From Caldifarciminota bacterium (GTDB lineage Bacteria; Hydrothermota; Hydrothermia; LBFQ01): a stretch of 56,719 nt of DNA. The stretch spans positions 1 through 56,719 of the forward strand of contig JALWYV010000026.1 of assembly GCA_027003075.1 (NCBI GenBank). The letters are read 5' to 3'. Shown in pieces: positions 41,815 through 48,793 of the stretch. Both the position numbers and the translations under genes were made by a program. How positions within the stretch are numbered: position 1 is the stretch's first letter; the number at the start of each line of letters is the position of its first letter. The notes under the pieces are model-generated. The model was given only the letters and a program-made list of their open reading frames with translations. It did no database searches and was not told the origin of the DNA.

Positions 41815-42306
41815 TTATCCGTCTCTGTACAGGTCGGCCATGTCCTCGTAGGTCTCCCTGTACCCTTCGTCGTACTTCTCCGGGTTCTCCAGTATGTCCT
41901 TAAGTTTCTCCTGTGTCAGATCTTTCAGCGGTGTTCCGTTAAGCAGGCCGGCGGGAGCGTGGTCGCACAGCCCTATACACTCCACCTCCTCAACGAAGAC
42001 CTTTTTGGGATCGGCGTTCTCACGGGCGAACTTGAGGAGGTCATATGCTCCCTTCTGCATACACGTGAGGTTGGTACATATGCCAACCTTGTGTTTGGGG
42101 GTCGGCTCCAGATGGAAGAAATGATAGAACGAGGCCACGCTAACGATGTGGGTCTCGGTATATCCGAGTACTTCGGTTATTAGTTTCAATCCGTCAGGAT
42201 GCAACCATCCGTACTCGTCCTGCACCTCGTGAAGGGCTGCTATCAAAGCGCTGTCGGCCTTCGGGAATATCCTCTTTACGTTCTCAAGTCGCTCTCTCAG
42301 TGTCAT
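41815..42306 (-). CDS. nuoE: NuoE-type [2Fe-2S] thioredoxin-fold subunit, no nuoF nearby
   Basis: 163 residues, the 24-kDa NADH-dehydrogenase/hydrogenase HoxE family. The cluster Cys are all present: Cys77 and Cys82 (C-T-N-L-T-C) and Cys110 and Cys114 (E-C-I-G-L-C). The helical N-terminal part with A-L-H-E-V-Q-D-E-Y-G-W-L is typical. It passes electrons with a NuoF-type flavoprotein in complex I or in Fe-Fe hydrogenases. No nuoF or nuoG lies beside it, and it has its own leaderless promoter, so the partner is encoded elsewhere. Confidence 0.92.
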   Translation of the reverse strand: MTLRERLENVKRIFPKADSALIAALHEVQDEYGWLHPDGLKLITEVLGYTETHIVSVASFYHFFHLEPTPKHKVGICTNLTCMQKGAYDLLKFARENADPKKVFVEEVECIGLCDHAPAGLLNGTPLKDLTQEKLKDILENPEKYDEGYRETYEDMADLYRDG

Positions 42307-42315
42307 CTGGTTGAT

Positions 42316-42321
42316 ATTCTA
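42316..42321 (-). promoter_or_regulatory. -10 element TAGAAT
   Basis: TCCTTAGAAT on the minus strand, 9 nt before the ATG at 42306. Confidence 0.65.
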
Positions 42322-42346
42322 AGGACTGACAGGACAAAAATGTTAT

Positions 42347-43399
42347 CTACACCCTCCACCAGTTCAGCAGGCTCCTTACGATCTCGTCCCTCAGGGTGGG
42401 AACTTTACTGGCGTTCAGGAGTACCCAGAGGGTGAACAGCACGGCGGAAGGCAGGAAAGCCCATCTGGTAAGGGGTGTCAGGAGGAAGATCAGGTACGCC
42501 CCGTGGTAGAGCCAGTCCATTTCGGAGTTTCCCCGCCCGAAGTTGAGCATGTACCACTTCCTTCCCATTCCCATGGCGAAGCTGCCCATGCCGAGGAGCA
42601 TGAAGGGGACGTGGTGGTTTCGGTCGTAGGAGAAGGCGTAAACGAGGGCGATAACGAAGAAGAGTACACCGAGGGCTATGGGGTAGTTGAATACGAACTC
42701 CCTGACCTGATAGAGAAACAGGATAAGGGCTACACCGAGAAATACCGCTGCCAGCTTAAGGTAAAAGTAGTCGTAACTGAAGCCCACGAAGTTCAGTAAC
42801 ATGGCACTCTGGGTGAGGATCAGGACCGTTATCGCGATCCACGGGGATACGTCCCGCTTGACCTTTCTGGAGAACCGTGGGAGCATGAAGTACATGCAGC
42901 CGAGGAAGGTATGCAACTGGAACCCCAGAAACACGAGGTGAAGGAAGGTCTTTCCCCCGGTAAGCAGTGAGGCAAAACCCCAGATCGCCCCGGACAGCAT
43001 GAAGGATGCGGCGGCCACGTCGTAAATCCTCTTTACGCTCCTGAAACGGTAAACTATGAGGGGGATGAACTGGAAGATAAGGAACAGGGTAAAACCCACC
43101 TTGTAGAAAGGCAGGATAGCCCTGAGGTTGTGGTAAACGGCGTAATGAAGGATGGAACCGGTTATGAGGAGCCAGGAGAGGTCGGCCGCTATCTTGTACA
43201 TTCCCCCTCTGTTTCTGGGGAAGGTTATGCTTCCGTGCTGGACGGACAGGATGTAGGTCTGGACGAAGCCCATGAGGAAGAGGACGTACCTACCCTCTAA
43301 GGTCTCCTGAAAGGGAGTGAGGATGAAGAACAGGAGAGAGGATAAGGCAAAGAGTCGGGCCCACCACATGGTCATGAAGTAGGGCAACCTCGGATGCAT
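42347..43399 (-). CDS. Multi-pass membrane protein, haem-copper oxidase/NnrS-like pattern
   Basis: 350 residues with about ten membrane helices. His residues occur within helices, as in S-I-L-H-Y-A-V-Y-H and F-L-H-L-V-F-L-G-F-Q-L-H-T-F-L-G-C-M-Y-F-M-L-P-R-F, a pattern shared with subunit I-like haem-copper oxidases and NnrS proteins. It is shorter than a true oxidase subunit and lacks the copper-site His cluster I would expect, so a haem-binding or NO-related membrane protein is a guess. ATG 43399 is preferred over GTG 43423 because TACAAT ends six bases upstream of it. Confidence 0.7.
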   Translation of the reverse strand: MHPRLPYFMTMWWARLFALSSLLFFILTPFQETLEGRYVLFLMGFVQTYILSVQHGSITFPRNRGGMYKIAADLSWLLITGSILHYAVYHNLRAILPFYKVGFTLFLIFQFIPLIVYRFRSVKRIYDVAAASFMLSGAIWGFASLLTGGKTFLHLVFLGFQLHTFLGCMYFMLPRFSRKVKRDVSPWIAITVLILTQSAMLLNFVGFSYDYFYLKLAAVFLGVALILFLYQVREFVFNYPIALGVLFFVIALVYAFSYDRNHHVPFMLLGMGSFAMGMGRKWYMLNFGRGNSEMDWLYHGAYLIFLLTPLTRWAFLPSAVLFTLWVLLNASKVPTLRDEIVRSLLNWWRV

Positions 43400-43405
43400 C
43401 GCACG

Positions 43406-43411
43406 ATTGTA
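43406..43411 (-). promoter_or_regulatory. -10 element TACAAT
   Basis: ACCGTACAAT on the minus strand, 6 nt before the ATG at 43399. Confidence 0.6.
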
Positions 43412-43437
43412 CGGTTGTGCCACGTACCGTTCGGCAG

Positions 43438-43443
43438 TATAAT
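43438..43443 (+). promoter_or_regulatory. -10 element TATAAT of the tRNA pair
   Basis: GGCAGTATAAT, 13 nt before tRNA-Ala, leaving about 6 nt of leader. Confidence 0.65.
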
Positions 43444-43456
43444 ATCCACTCGGAGC

Positions 43457-43529
43457 GGGGCGGTAGCTCAGGTGGGAGAGCGCCGGAATCGCACTCCGGA
43501 GGTCGGGGGTTCGAGTCCCCTCCGCTCCA
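43457..43529 (+). tRNA. tRNA-Ala(CGC)
   Basis: GGGGCGG pairs with CCGCTCC and includes the G3-T70 wobble pair that marks Ala. T8-A9, D arm GCTC/GAGC, anticodon stem CCGGA/TCCGG with loop A-T-C-G-C-A-C (anticodon CGC) and T-loop TTCGAGT follow. Discriminator A; CCA not encoded. A start at 43452 also gives a stem but leaves five extra bases before the D arm. Confidence 0.95.
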
Positions 43530-43532
43530 TAC

Positions 43533-43605
43533 GGGCGGTTAGCTCAGCGGTGAGAGCACCGGTCTTACAAACCGGGGGTCGGAGGTTCGAATCCTCCACC
43601 GCCCA
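43533..43605 (+). tRNA. tRNA-Val(TAC)
   Basis: GGGCGGT/ACCGCCC acceptor stem, D arm GCTC/GAGC, anticodon stem CCGGT/ACCGG with loop C-T-T-A-C-A-A (anticodon TAC), T-loop TTCGAAT, discriminator A; no CCA. Only three bases separate it from tRNA-Ala. Confidence 0.97.
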
Positions 43606-43612
43606 TTTTTTT
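43606..43612 (+). terminator. T7 run after tRNA-Val
   Basis: Seven Ts directly follow the discriminator base. The folded tRNA 3' half may serve as the hairpin; there is no separate stem. The same arrangement follows tRNA-Gly. Confidence 0.4.
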
Positions 43613-43622
43613 GTTTCACCGT

Positions 43623-43628
43623 TATAAT
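43623..43628 (+). promoter_or_regulatory. -10 element TATAAT
   Basis: ACCGTTATAAT, 9 nt before the ATG at 43638. Confidence 0.75.
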
Positions 43629-43637
43629 AGATAGCCT

Positions 43638-44771
43638 ATGCGTGCAATTCCCCTTGAAAAATTGAATGAAATTGGGCTGACGGGGGTTAAATGGGCTCTC
43701 GCCTTTACCAACAACTCTTCCGAGGTTGACAGGATAATCTCCCTTCCCTTTACGGTCTTCGGAATAACATCGCACGGTGGGGTTTTCACATCTCAGGGGT
43801 ACGTTGACGGTACCCACCTCCTGATCGCCGAGGAGGGCGACGGCGTTGATGCGAAGGCCTACTTCGTTGAGGGGAACGTTCACACGATCGTTGACCCTCT
43901 TAAAGAGGTGGCAAGGAGCATAAGGAGGGATATGGACGTACCGTCCATGTTGATGATCTTCCCTACACTCGGTCTTGAAGAGACCGTCGTACGTACGCTT
44001 GACGACGCCTTTTATTCAAAGGTTCGTATCTTCGGAGGTACGGCCGCAGACAACGACTTCTCAGGGGACTGGTGGACCTTTACCAACGGGAAGAAGACCA
44101 ACTCAGGTGTGGTGGTCGTGGCCTTTAAATCCCGTAATCCCATACTCTCCACGTTCCATGCCGGATATATTCTCACAAAGAGAAAGGGAACCGTGACGAA
44201 GGCTTCACACCCGGAGACGGGTGGGACCGTGATCTACGAGATAGACGGTAGGCCGGCCACAGAGGTGTACGCCTCGTGGTTGAAGGAGCGGGGGTTTGAC
44301 ATTTCCGACGTCGTGGAGAAGGGCGGAATCATACCCTTTGAGATAGCCGGTCTCAACCCCATAGCCCGTAAGTTCGGCGAAGATATAGTAGTATCTCACG
44401 TCTTTGAGGTCCTGCCCAGAGAGAAGGCCCTTCTGGTTCTCTCTTACATAAAGGAGGGCGAAACGATCTACCACGCGACGGCGACGGATAGCTTTCTGGT
44501 TTCCCGGACGGCGGTTACCGTCCGTAAGAGCCTTGACGACTACCTCAGCCTGCTTGGGGGCATACTGATCTACTGTGCCGGATGTATAGCCCCTATAAAG
44601 GGCAGGCTCAACGAGATAGCGAATATATACTCCCGGATGGTTCGCGGGGCCCCCTTCGTGGGTGCGGCCACATACGGTGAGCAGGGTAGCCTGATAGTGA
44701 ACGGTAGAATAATGAACTTCCACGCTAACCAGATGATCCATACAGTCCTGTTCACCAAAAGGAGGAGTTGA
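43638..44771 (+). CDS. FIST-domain sensory protein
   Basis: 377 residues with the FIST N and C domains: I-F-G-G-T-A-A-D-N-D-F near 134, a second half with C-A-G-C-I-A-P-I-K-G-R near 314 and the late G-A-A-T-Y-G-E-Q-G. FIST domains are small-molecule sensors, thought to bind amino acids, usually feeding a kinase, cyclase or chemotaxis module. Here the FIST stands alone, with no membrane helix, and is followed at once by a DUF4388/receiver-like gene. Leaderless start. The ligand is unknown. Confidence 0.88.
   Translation: MRAIPLEKLNEIGLTGVKWALAFTNNSSEVDRIISLPFTVFGITSHGGVFTSQGYVDGTHLLIAEEGDGVDAKAYFVEGNVHTIVDPLKEVARSIRRDMDVPSMLMIFPTLGLEETVVRTLDDAFYSKVRIFGGTAADNDFSGDWWTFTNGKKTNSGVVVVAFKSRNPILSTFHAGYILTKRKGTVTKASHPETGGTVIYEIDGRPATEVYASWLKERGFDISDVVEKGGIIPFEIAGLNPIARKFGEDIVVSHVFEVLPREKALLVLSYIKEGETIYHATATDSFLVSRTAVTVRKSLDDYLSLLGGILIYCAGCIAPIKGRLNEIANIYSRMVRGAPFVGAATYGEQGSLIVNGRIMNFHANQMIHTVLFTKRRS
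44761..44767 (+). promoter_or_regulatory. SD site GGAGGAG of the second gene
   Basis: A strong Shine-Dalgarno site within the last FIST codons, three bases before the ATG at 44771. It favours that ATG over the adjoining TTG at 44768. Confidence 0.6.
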
Positions 44772-45694
44772 TGGCCATACAGGGGAACGTAAGGGACCTT
44801 GATATACCCCTGTTGCTAAGCACGGCAACCTTCAGGAGGGGGGTGATAGAGGTGGAATGTCCCCCCCTCGGTACCGTTATGATATACTTTCAGCATGGGA
44901 AGATCATTACCGTAGCACGCAACGGAGAGTTTCTCAATAATCTCCTTGAGGTTCTGGACACGATCCTCAGCGTCATAAAGTGCCGCAACGGGACCTTCAT
45001 GATGGAGAGCCTTGACGACACCGACGTAAACGTGCCGGAAACGGTTTCCATAGATGCCAACCAGCTTCTACTGTGGATATCCTCCCTGATAGATGAAATA
45101 AACAACAGATCCCTCACTATTTCAGACGATACCCCGCTCAAACTGGTTCCGGGGAAGGCGAAGGATGTAAAGGATGATCTCATAGCCGCCTTCCTTCTTC
45201 TCACCATGGAGTATCTGGTTAAAGGCACCACCCTGAGGGAGTTAAGGAAGAGCCTGCCTATAAGGGACGATACGCTTGAGTACTTCATATCCCGGCTTAT
45301 GAAGAGTGGCATAATTGCGGTTTCTGAGGAGAAAAGCCATCCTTCTGAGGAGGGGCGTCCAGCCGAACGTAAAGGGATTACACCTTTAAAGGTGTTTCTG
45401 AGCACCGACGACCCCCGGATCAGAGATATGGTAATTGAGGTGCTTACGGATATGGGTTACGCTCCGGAGGTAATTGATGAGGGACTACCCGTGCCGGACG
45501 CGGACCTTTACGTCGGGGATCTGAACGGTAAAGGTTTCCTGTGGGCCGGATCCCTCTTCGGTCCCTTCGCGTCCCGTACCGTCCTCATAGGGTCGGAGGA
45601 TCTGAAACCGGCAAGATTCGTATACTTACGCAAACCCATAGATCCTGAGAAGTTGAGAGAGGCCATTCGGAGGGTAATCGGTCAGAACATGTGA
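44771..45694 (+). CDS. DUF4388 (PatA-N-like) protein with receiver-like C-terminal domain
   Basis: 307 residues. The N-terminal part (about 1-110: G-N-V-R-D-L-D-I-P-L-L-L-S...G-x-I-E-V...F-Q-H-G-K-I-I-T-V-A) fits the DUF4388/PatA N-terminal domain found in response regulators. A helical linker follows. The C-terminal 100 residues look like a receiver: S-T-D-D-P-R-I-R-D-M, D-L-Y-V-G-D-L-N-G and the terminal R-K-P-I-D-P-E-K-L with the conserved Lys-Pro. The phosphate-acceptor region is short, so phosphorylation is uncertain. It is coupled to the FIST gene (TGATG), so the two likely form a signal-output pair. Confidence 0.75.
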   Translation: MAIQGNVRDLDIPLLLSTATFRRGVIEVECPPLGTVMIYFQHGKIITVARNGEFLNNLLEVLDTILSVIKCRNGTFMMESLDDTDVNVPETVSIDANQLLLWISSLIDEINNRSLTISDDTPLKLVPGKAKDVKDDLIAAFLLLTMEYLVKGTTLRELRKSLPIRDDTLEYFISRLMKSGIIAVSEEKSHPSEEGRPAERKGITPLKVFLSTDDPRIRDMVIEVLTDMGYAPEVIDEGLPVPDADLYVGDLNGKGFLWAGSLFGPFASRTVLIGSEDLKPARFVYLRKPIDPEKLREAIRRVIGQNM

Positions 45695-47403
45695 CCTATA
45701 CCGAGATAGATCCTTCCCCTGTCCGTGGGGGAGCGGTCCTTTAACCTTATCCCCCAGTCTAGCCTTATGGGACCTATTGGCGTGAAGTACCTCAGCCCTA
45801 TTCCGGCAGAGTAGCCGTAATCCTCCGAGAGGTATCCGAAGTCAAAGAACAGGACACCTCCGATATCTCTCCATATCCTCCGCCTTATCTCGTAGTTGAA
45901 AAGTACCATTGCGGTTCCAACCCTGCATATCGGTCCCTCGCAGTCCTCAACCTCCATGCCTATGGAGAAGCGGTCGTACCCCCTTACCTGTCCCTCGCCA
46001 CCGAGGGTAAAGAGGTCGTAGAAGGGGAGGGTGTCGGATCTCAGTACCGCCCCTATCCGTCCTATCTTGAGTCGGGAGGCCCACTTCCATTCGGTGAGGA
46101 AGAACTTCTGGTATACGGAGATCTCGGCTGTACCCTTCAGAAAGTCAAAATCGCCGATGTACCCCAGACCGGCCTCCTCAACGTACAGGTTAATGACGGA
46201 ACCCCACGAGGGGTCAAATATGTTGTCCCGCGTATCAAAGTAAGCCCTTTCAAAGGTCTTAAACAGCCTGTAACTTTCACCCGCATCCCCTATGGGGTAC
46301 CTCATCTCAACGGAGGGACCCACGGATAATTCCACCCTGTTAAGGATGTAAGGCTTGATTATTTCTCCATAAACTCCTATGTACTTCATCTGCCTGTCCA
46401 CATCGTACTCCCCACGGGCCCTCAGGTTCGCCCTCAGATACAGATCCAGAAAGTACGGCTCCTGATACAGGACGTTGTACGAGAACCTCGCCAGGCTCTG
46501 ATCCATGAGATCCAGAAGGGAGGATACGGATACCTGCACCCTCTGGAGGTTGTTGAAAAGGTTGAGGTGCTGGAACGACATCTCTGAGTTAAGGAGTACG
46601 GGTCTTTCGCTCTCGCTCTGAATACCGGCGGTTATATCCAGAACCCTCGGCTTACCCTCCCTGACGTAGAAAACCAGGACGGCGGACGAATCGCCGCATA
46701 CCCCCTTTGAGGCCGGTCGGATATCCTCCAATTTCCAGCGTATACTGGTGAAGAGAAGGGTCCTGTATAGACGGGATAGGCTCTCCTGCAATTTTTTTAT
46801 GGAAAAGCATTCCCCCCTTTTTAAGGTGACCTCCCGGTAGAGTATCCTCAGGCGGGTGGTGAGACGTGTACTGTCCGCACTTTTAAAAACGATGTTCCTT
46901 ATCCCTATCTTCGGGCCGGAGTCCACGGCGTACATGACGTCTACCATCGTATCCTCCACGTACAGATCCCTTTTGACCTCAACGAAGGGGAACCCCCTGT
47001 TCTGGTACCACTCTATAAGGGCCATCTCCACGGAGGACACGAAACTTTCAGAGTACGGACGGGGAAGGTTAACTTTTAAACTCCTCAGGAACCCTTCTGG
47101 AGCGATCAGTCTCCTTATAACGTACCTGGGCCCCTCCTCTACCTCCACTATCACTATCCTGTCCTTCCCCGCCACGCTATCCCTTATTCGTACTTTCGCG
47201 TCAAAGAAACCGCTGTCCCTGTATATCTCCTCAAGTCTGATCGCCCTGTGTCTTATAAGTCCGGGAGAGTACCGGGCGTAATCGCCGAATCCGAGGAAGG
47301 GTCTCCTGTACCCGAAGACCTTTTTGATGAAGGACGGTTTGAAGAACTTCGCACCTATAACCTTAACGTCCAACAGGTAGGTATATGCAAACAGAAGGAT
47401 CAT
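45682..47403 (-). CDS. Omp85-family outer-membrane protein (TamA-like)
   Basis: 573 residues: short signal (MILLFAYTYLL), about three POTRA domains (about 10-245) with G-F-F-D-A-K-V and G-F-P-F-V-E-V motifs, then a barrel of about 330 residues with the loop-6 motif V-R-G-Y at 473-476 and a last strand G-R-I-Y-L-G-I-G-H-M-F. Shorter than the BamA at 29021, as TamA/TpsB-type paralogues are. It should insert or export other outer-membrane proteins. It overlaps the LytR_C gene's stop and thus shares its promoter. Confidence 0.88.
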   Translation of the reverse strand: MILLFAYTYLLDVKVIGAKFFKPSFIKKVFGYRRPFLGFGDYARYSPGLIRHRAIRLEEIYRDSGFFDAKVRIRDSVAGKDRIVIVEVEEGPRYVIRRLIAPEGFLRSLKVNLPRPYSESFVSSVEMALIEWYQNRGFPFVEVKRDLYVEDTMVDVMYAVDSGPKIGIRNIVFKSADSTRLTTRLRILYREVTLKRGECFSIKKLQESLSRLYRTLLFTSIRWKLEDIRPASKGVCGDSSAVLVFYVREGKPRVLDITAGIQSESERPVLLNSEMSFQHLNLFNNLQRVQVSVSSLLDLMDQSLARFSYNVLYQEPYFLDLYLRANLRARGEYDVDRQMKYIGVYGEIIKPYILNRVELSVGPSVEMRYPIGDAGESYRLFKTFERAYFDTRDNIFDPSWGSVINLYVEEAGLGYIGDFDFLKGTAEISVYQKFFLTEWKWASRLKIGRIGAVLRSDTLPFYDLFTLGGEGQVRGYDRFSIGMEVEDCEGPICRVGTAMVLFNYEIRRRIWRDIGGVLFFDFGYLSEDYGYSAGIGLRYFTPIGPIRLDWGIRLKDRSPTDRGRIYLGIGHMF

Positions 47404-47777
47404 TTATAGTCCCGTCCGAGTATCACGTAAACGGAGGCTATGTTGTCCGTGTCCGGAAGGTAGACGAGTTTGCCCTTTACGTACCGGGCTACCCTTTTAG
47501 CGTTGGAGAGGTTCACGCTATCCTTCCGGTCAATTATGAGGGTCTGGGCGTACATGGTGTCCGCATTACCGTAGTAGAGGACGTCTATCCCCTTCTTCCG
47601 GAGGTACCAGCTCACGCTGTAAGCCAGCCTGTTCCTCCGGGTTCCGTTGAGGACGATCACGTCCAGCCTCTCGTCCGTTACGCTCTTTTTCTCCTTTTTG
47701 CTAAAATCAACTACGTACGGTAAAACGGTGACAGCAGAGAACAGCAGAATCAGACCGATCCATAAGGCACGAAGCAC
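47400..47777 (-). CDS. LytR C-terminal domain (LytR_C) protein
   Basis: 125 residues: one N-terminal membrane helix (R-A-L-W-I-G-L-I-L-L-F-S) and a LytR_C domain with V-I-V-L-N-G-T-R-R-N-R-L-A, L-R-K-K-G-I-D-V-L-Y-Y-G-N-A-D-T and the end V-I-L-G-R-D-Y. The domain occurs at the end of LytR-CpsA-Psr wall enzymes and also alone; its function is not settled. GTG start 7 nt after TACAAT. First gene of the pair with the TamA-like gene, suggesting a role at the envelope. Confidence 0.85.
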   Translation of the reverse strand: MLRALWIGLILLFSAVTVLPYVVDFSKKEKKSVTDERLDVIVLNGTRRNRLAYSVSWYLRKKGIDVLYYGNADTMYAQTLIIDRKDSVNLSNAKRVARYVKGKLVYLPDTDNIASVYVILGRDYK

Positions 47778-47784
47778 GGAGTAG

Positions 47785-47790
47785 ATTGTA
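47785..47790 (-). promoter_or_regulatory. -10 element TACAAT
   Basis: ACCGTACAAT on the minus strand, 7 nt before the GTG at 47777. Confidence 0.6.
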
Positions 47791-47828
47791 CGGTGGTACG
47801 GTTGATATTTTTAAACAACACGCCACTT

Positions 47829-47834
47829 TAGAAT
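47829..47834 (+). promoter_or_regulatory. -10 element TAGAAT
   Basis: CTTTAGAAT, 8 nt before the TTG at 47843. Confidence 0.65.
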
Positions 47835-47842
47835 AAACTCCC

Positions 47843-48781
47843 TTGAAGGTTTCCGTTATTGTTCCCGCCTACAACGAACGCGATAACGTTCTGCCCCTCT
47901 TTGAGGAGTTTGACAGTTTCTTCAAGAAATACGGGATAAAGGACTGGGAGATAGTGTACGTGGACGACGGCTCAACCGATGGCACCTACGAGGAAGCCGT
48001 AAAGCACGCGAAGAGGTTCCCTTTTGTCAGAGTCCTGAAGCACGCCCGCAACCTCGGAAAGACGGCCGCAATAATAACCGGTTTTGAAAACTCTGAAGGG
48101 CGGTACGTAGCCATATACGATGCCGACCTCCAGTTCGTTCCGGAGGACATCCTCCGCATGGTGAACCTCATGGAGGAAAAGGGGTACGATCTCGTGACGG
48201 GCAGGAAGGTTGGTAAGTACGAAAAGGCCTTCGTTTCTCGCGTGTACAACACCCTCAACAGGTGGCTGTTCGGGGTTCCCGTATCCGACATGAACTCCAT
48301 GAAGGTTATGAGGAGGGAGGTTCTGGAGGATATACCGCTGCGCAAGGAGTGGCACAGGTACATGGTGGCTCTAGCCTGGGTGTACGGCTATTCCGTCGGT
48401 GAGATAGACATAACCCTGAGGCCCCGCAGAGCGGGGGAATCCAAGTACAGGGGGATAGGGAGGGTGTTCGTGGGTGTGGCCGATCTGATAGCCGTATGGC
48501 TTTATACCACCTTCACCCGGAAGCCGCTCCTGATATTCGGTAGTATAGGGACATTCTTTCTCATACTCGGCCTGCTGATCGGTGGGGTAGGGGTGGCCCT
48601 CAGGATGGCCGGCCACGGGTACAGACCCCTGCTGTTTCTCGTTGTCCTCCTCCTGATCGTCGGTACGATGTTCTGGATCCTGGCTCTCCTCGGTGAGGTG
48701 GTGGCATCAGTGTACGACGAGGTCAGAAAACTACGGCACATGTTAAAGAGGACCTCTCAGAGGGGACGCTTTCAACCTTAG
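47843..48781 (+). CDS. Family 2 glycosyltransferase with two C-terminal membrane helices
   Basis: 312 residues. GT-A fold: V-S-V-I-V-P-A-Y-N-E-R, the D-D-G-S-T-D-G-T donor motif near 41-48 and D-A-D-L-Q for the metal. Two helices near 226-280 anchor it, as in GtrB/ArnC/DPM1-like enzymes that load sugars on polyprenyl phosphate. TTG start, forced by the family N-terminus and a TAGAAT 8 nt upstream. Confidence 0.92.
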   Translation: MKVSVIVPAYNERDNVLPLFEEFDSFFKKYGIKDWEIVYVDDGSTDGTYEEAVKHAKRFPFVRVLKHARNLGKTAAIITGFENSEGRYVAIYDADLQFVPEDILRMVNLMEEKGYDLVTGRKVGKYEKAFVSRVYNTLNRWLFGVPVSDMNSMKVMRREVLEDIPLRKEWHRYMVALAWVYGYSVGEIDITLRPRRAGESKYRGIGRVFVGVADLIAVWLYTTFTRKPLLIFGSIGTFFLILGLLIGGVGVALRMAGHGYRPLLFLVVLLLIVGTMFWILALLGEVVASVYDEVRKLRHMLKRTSQRGRFQP

Positions 48782-48784
48782 AAT
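48779..48784 (+). promoter_or_regulatory. -10 element TAGAAT of recN
   Basis: CCTTAGAAT, 9 nt before the TTG at 48794. It overlaps the end of the preceding gene. Confidence 0.65.
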
Positions 48785-48793
48785 TGAACCGTC

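Noticed and set aside
43452-43529. tRNA-Ala 5' end at GGAGCGG (43452)
   Set aside because: It can pair with the 3' strand but leaves five extra bases before the D arm and lacks G3-U70; starting at 43457 restores both.
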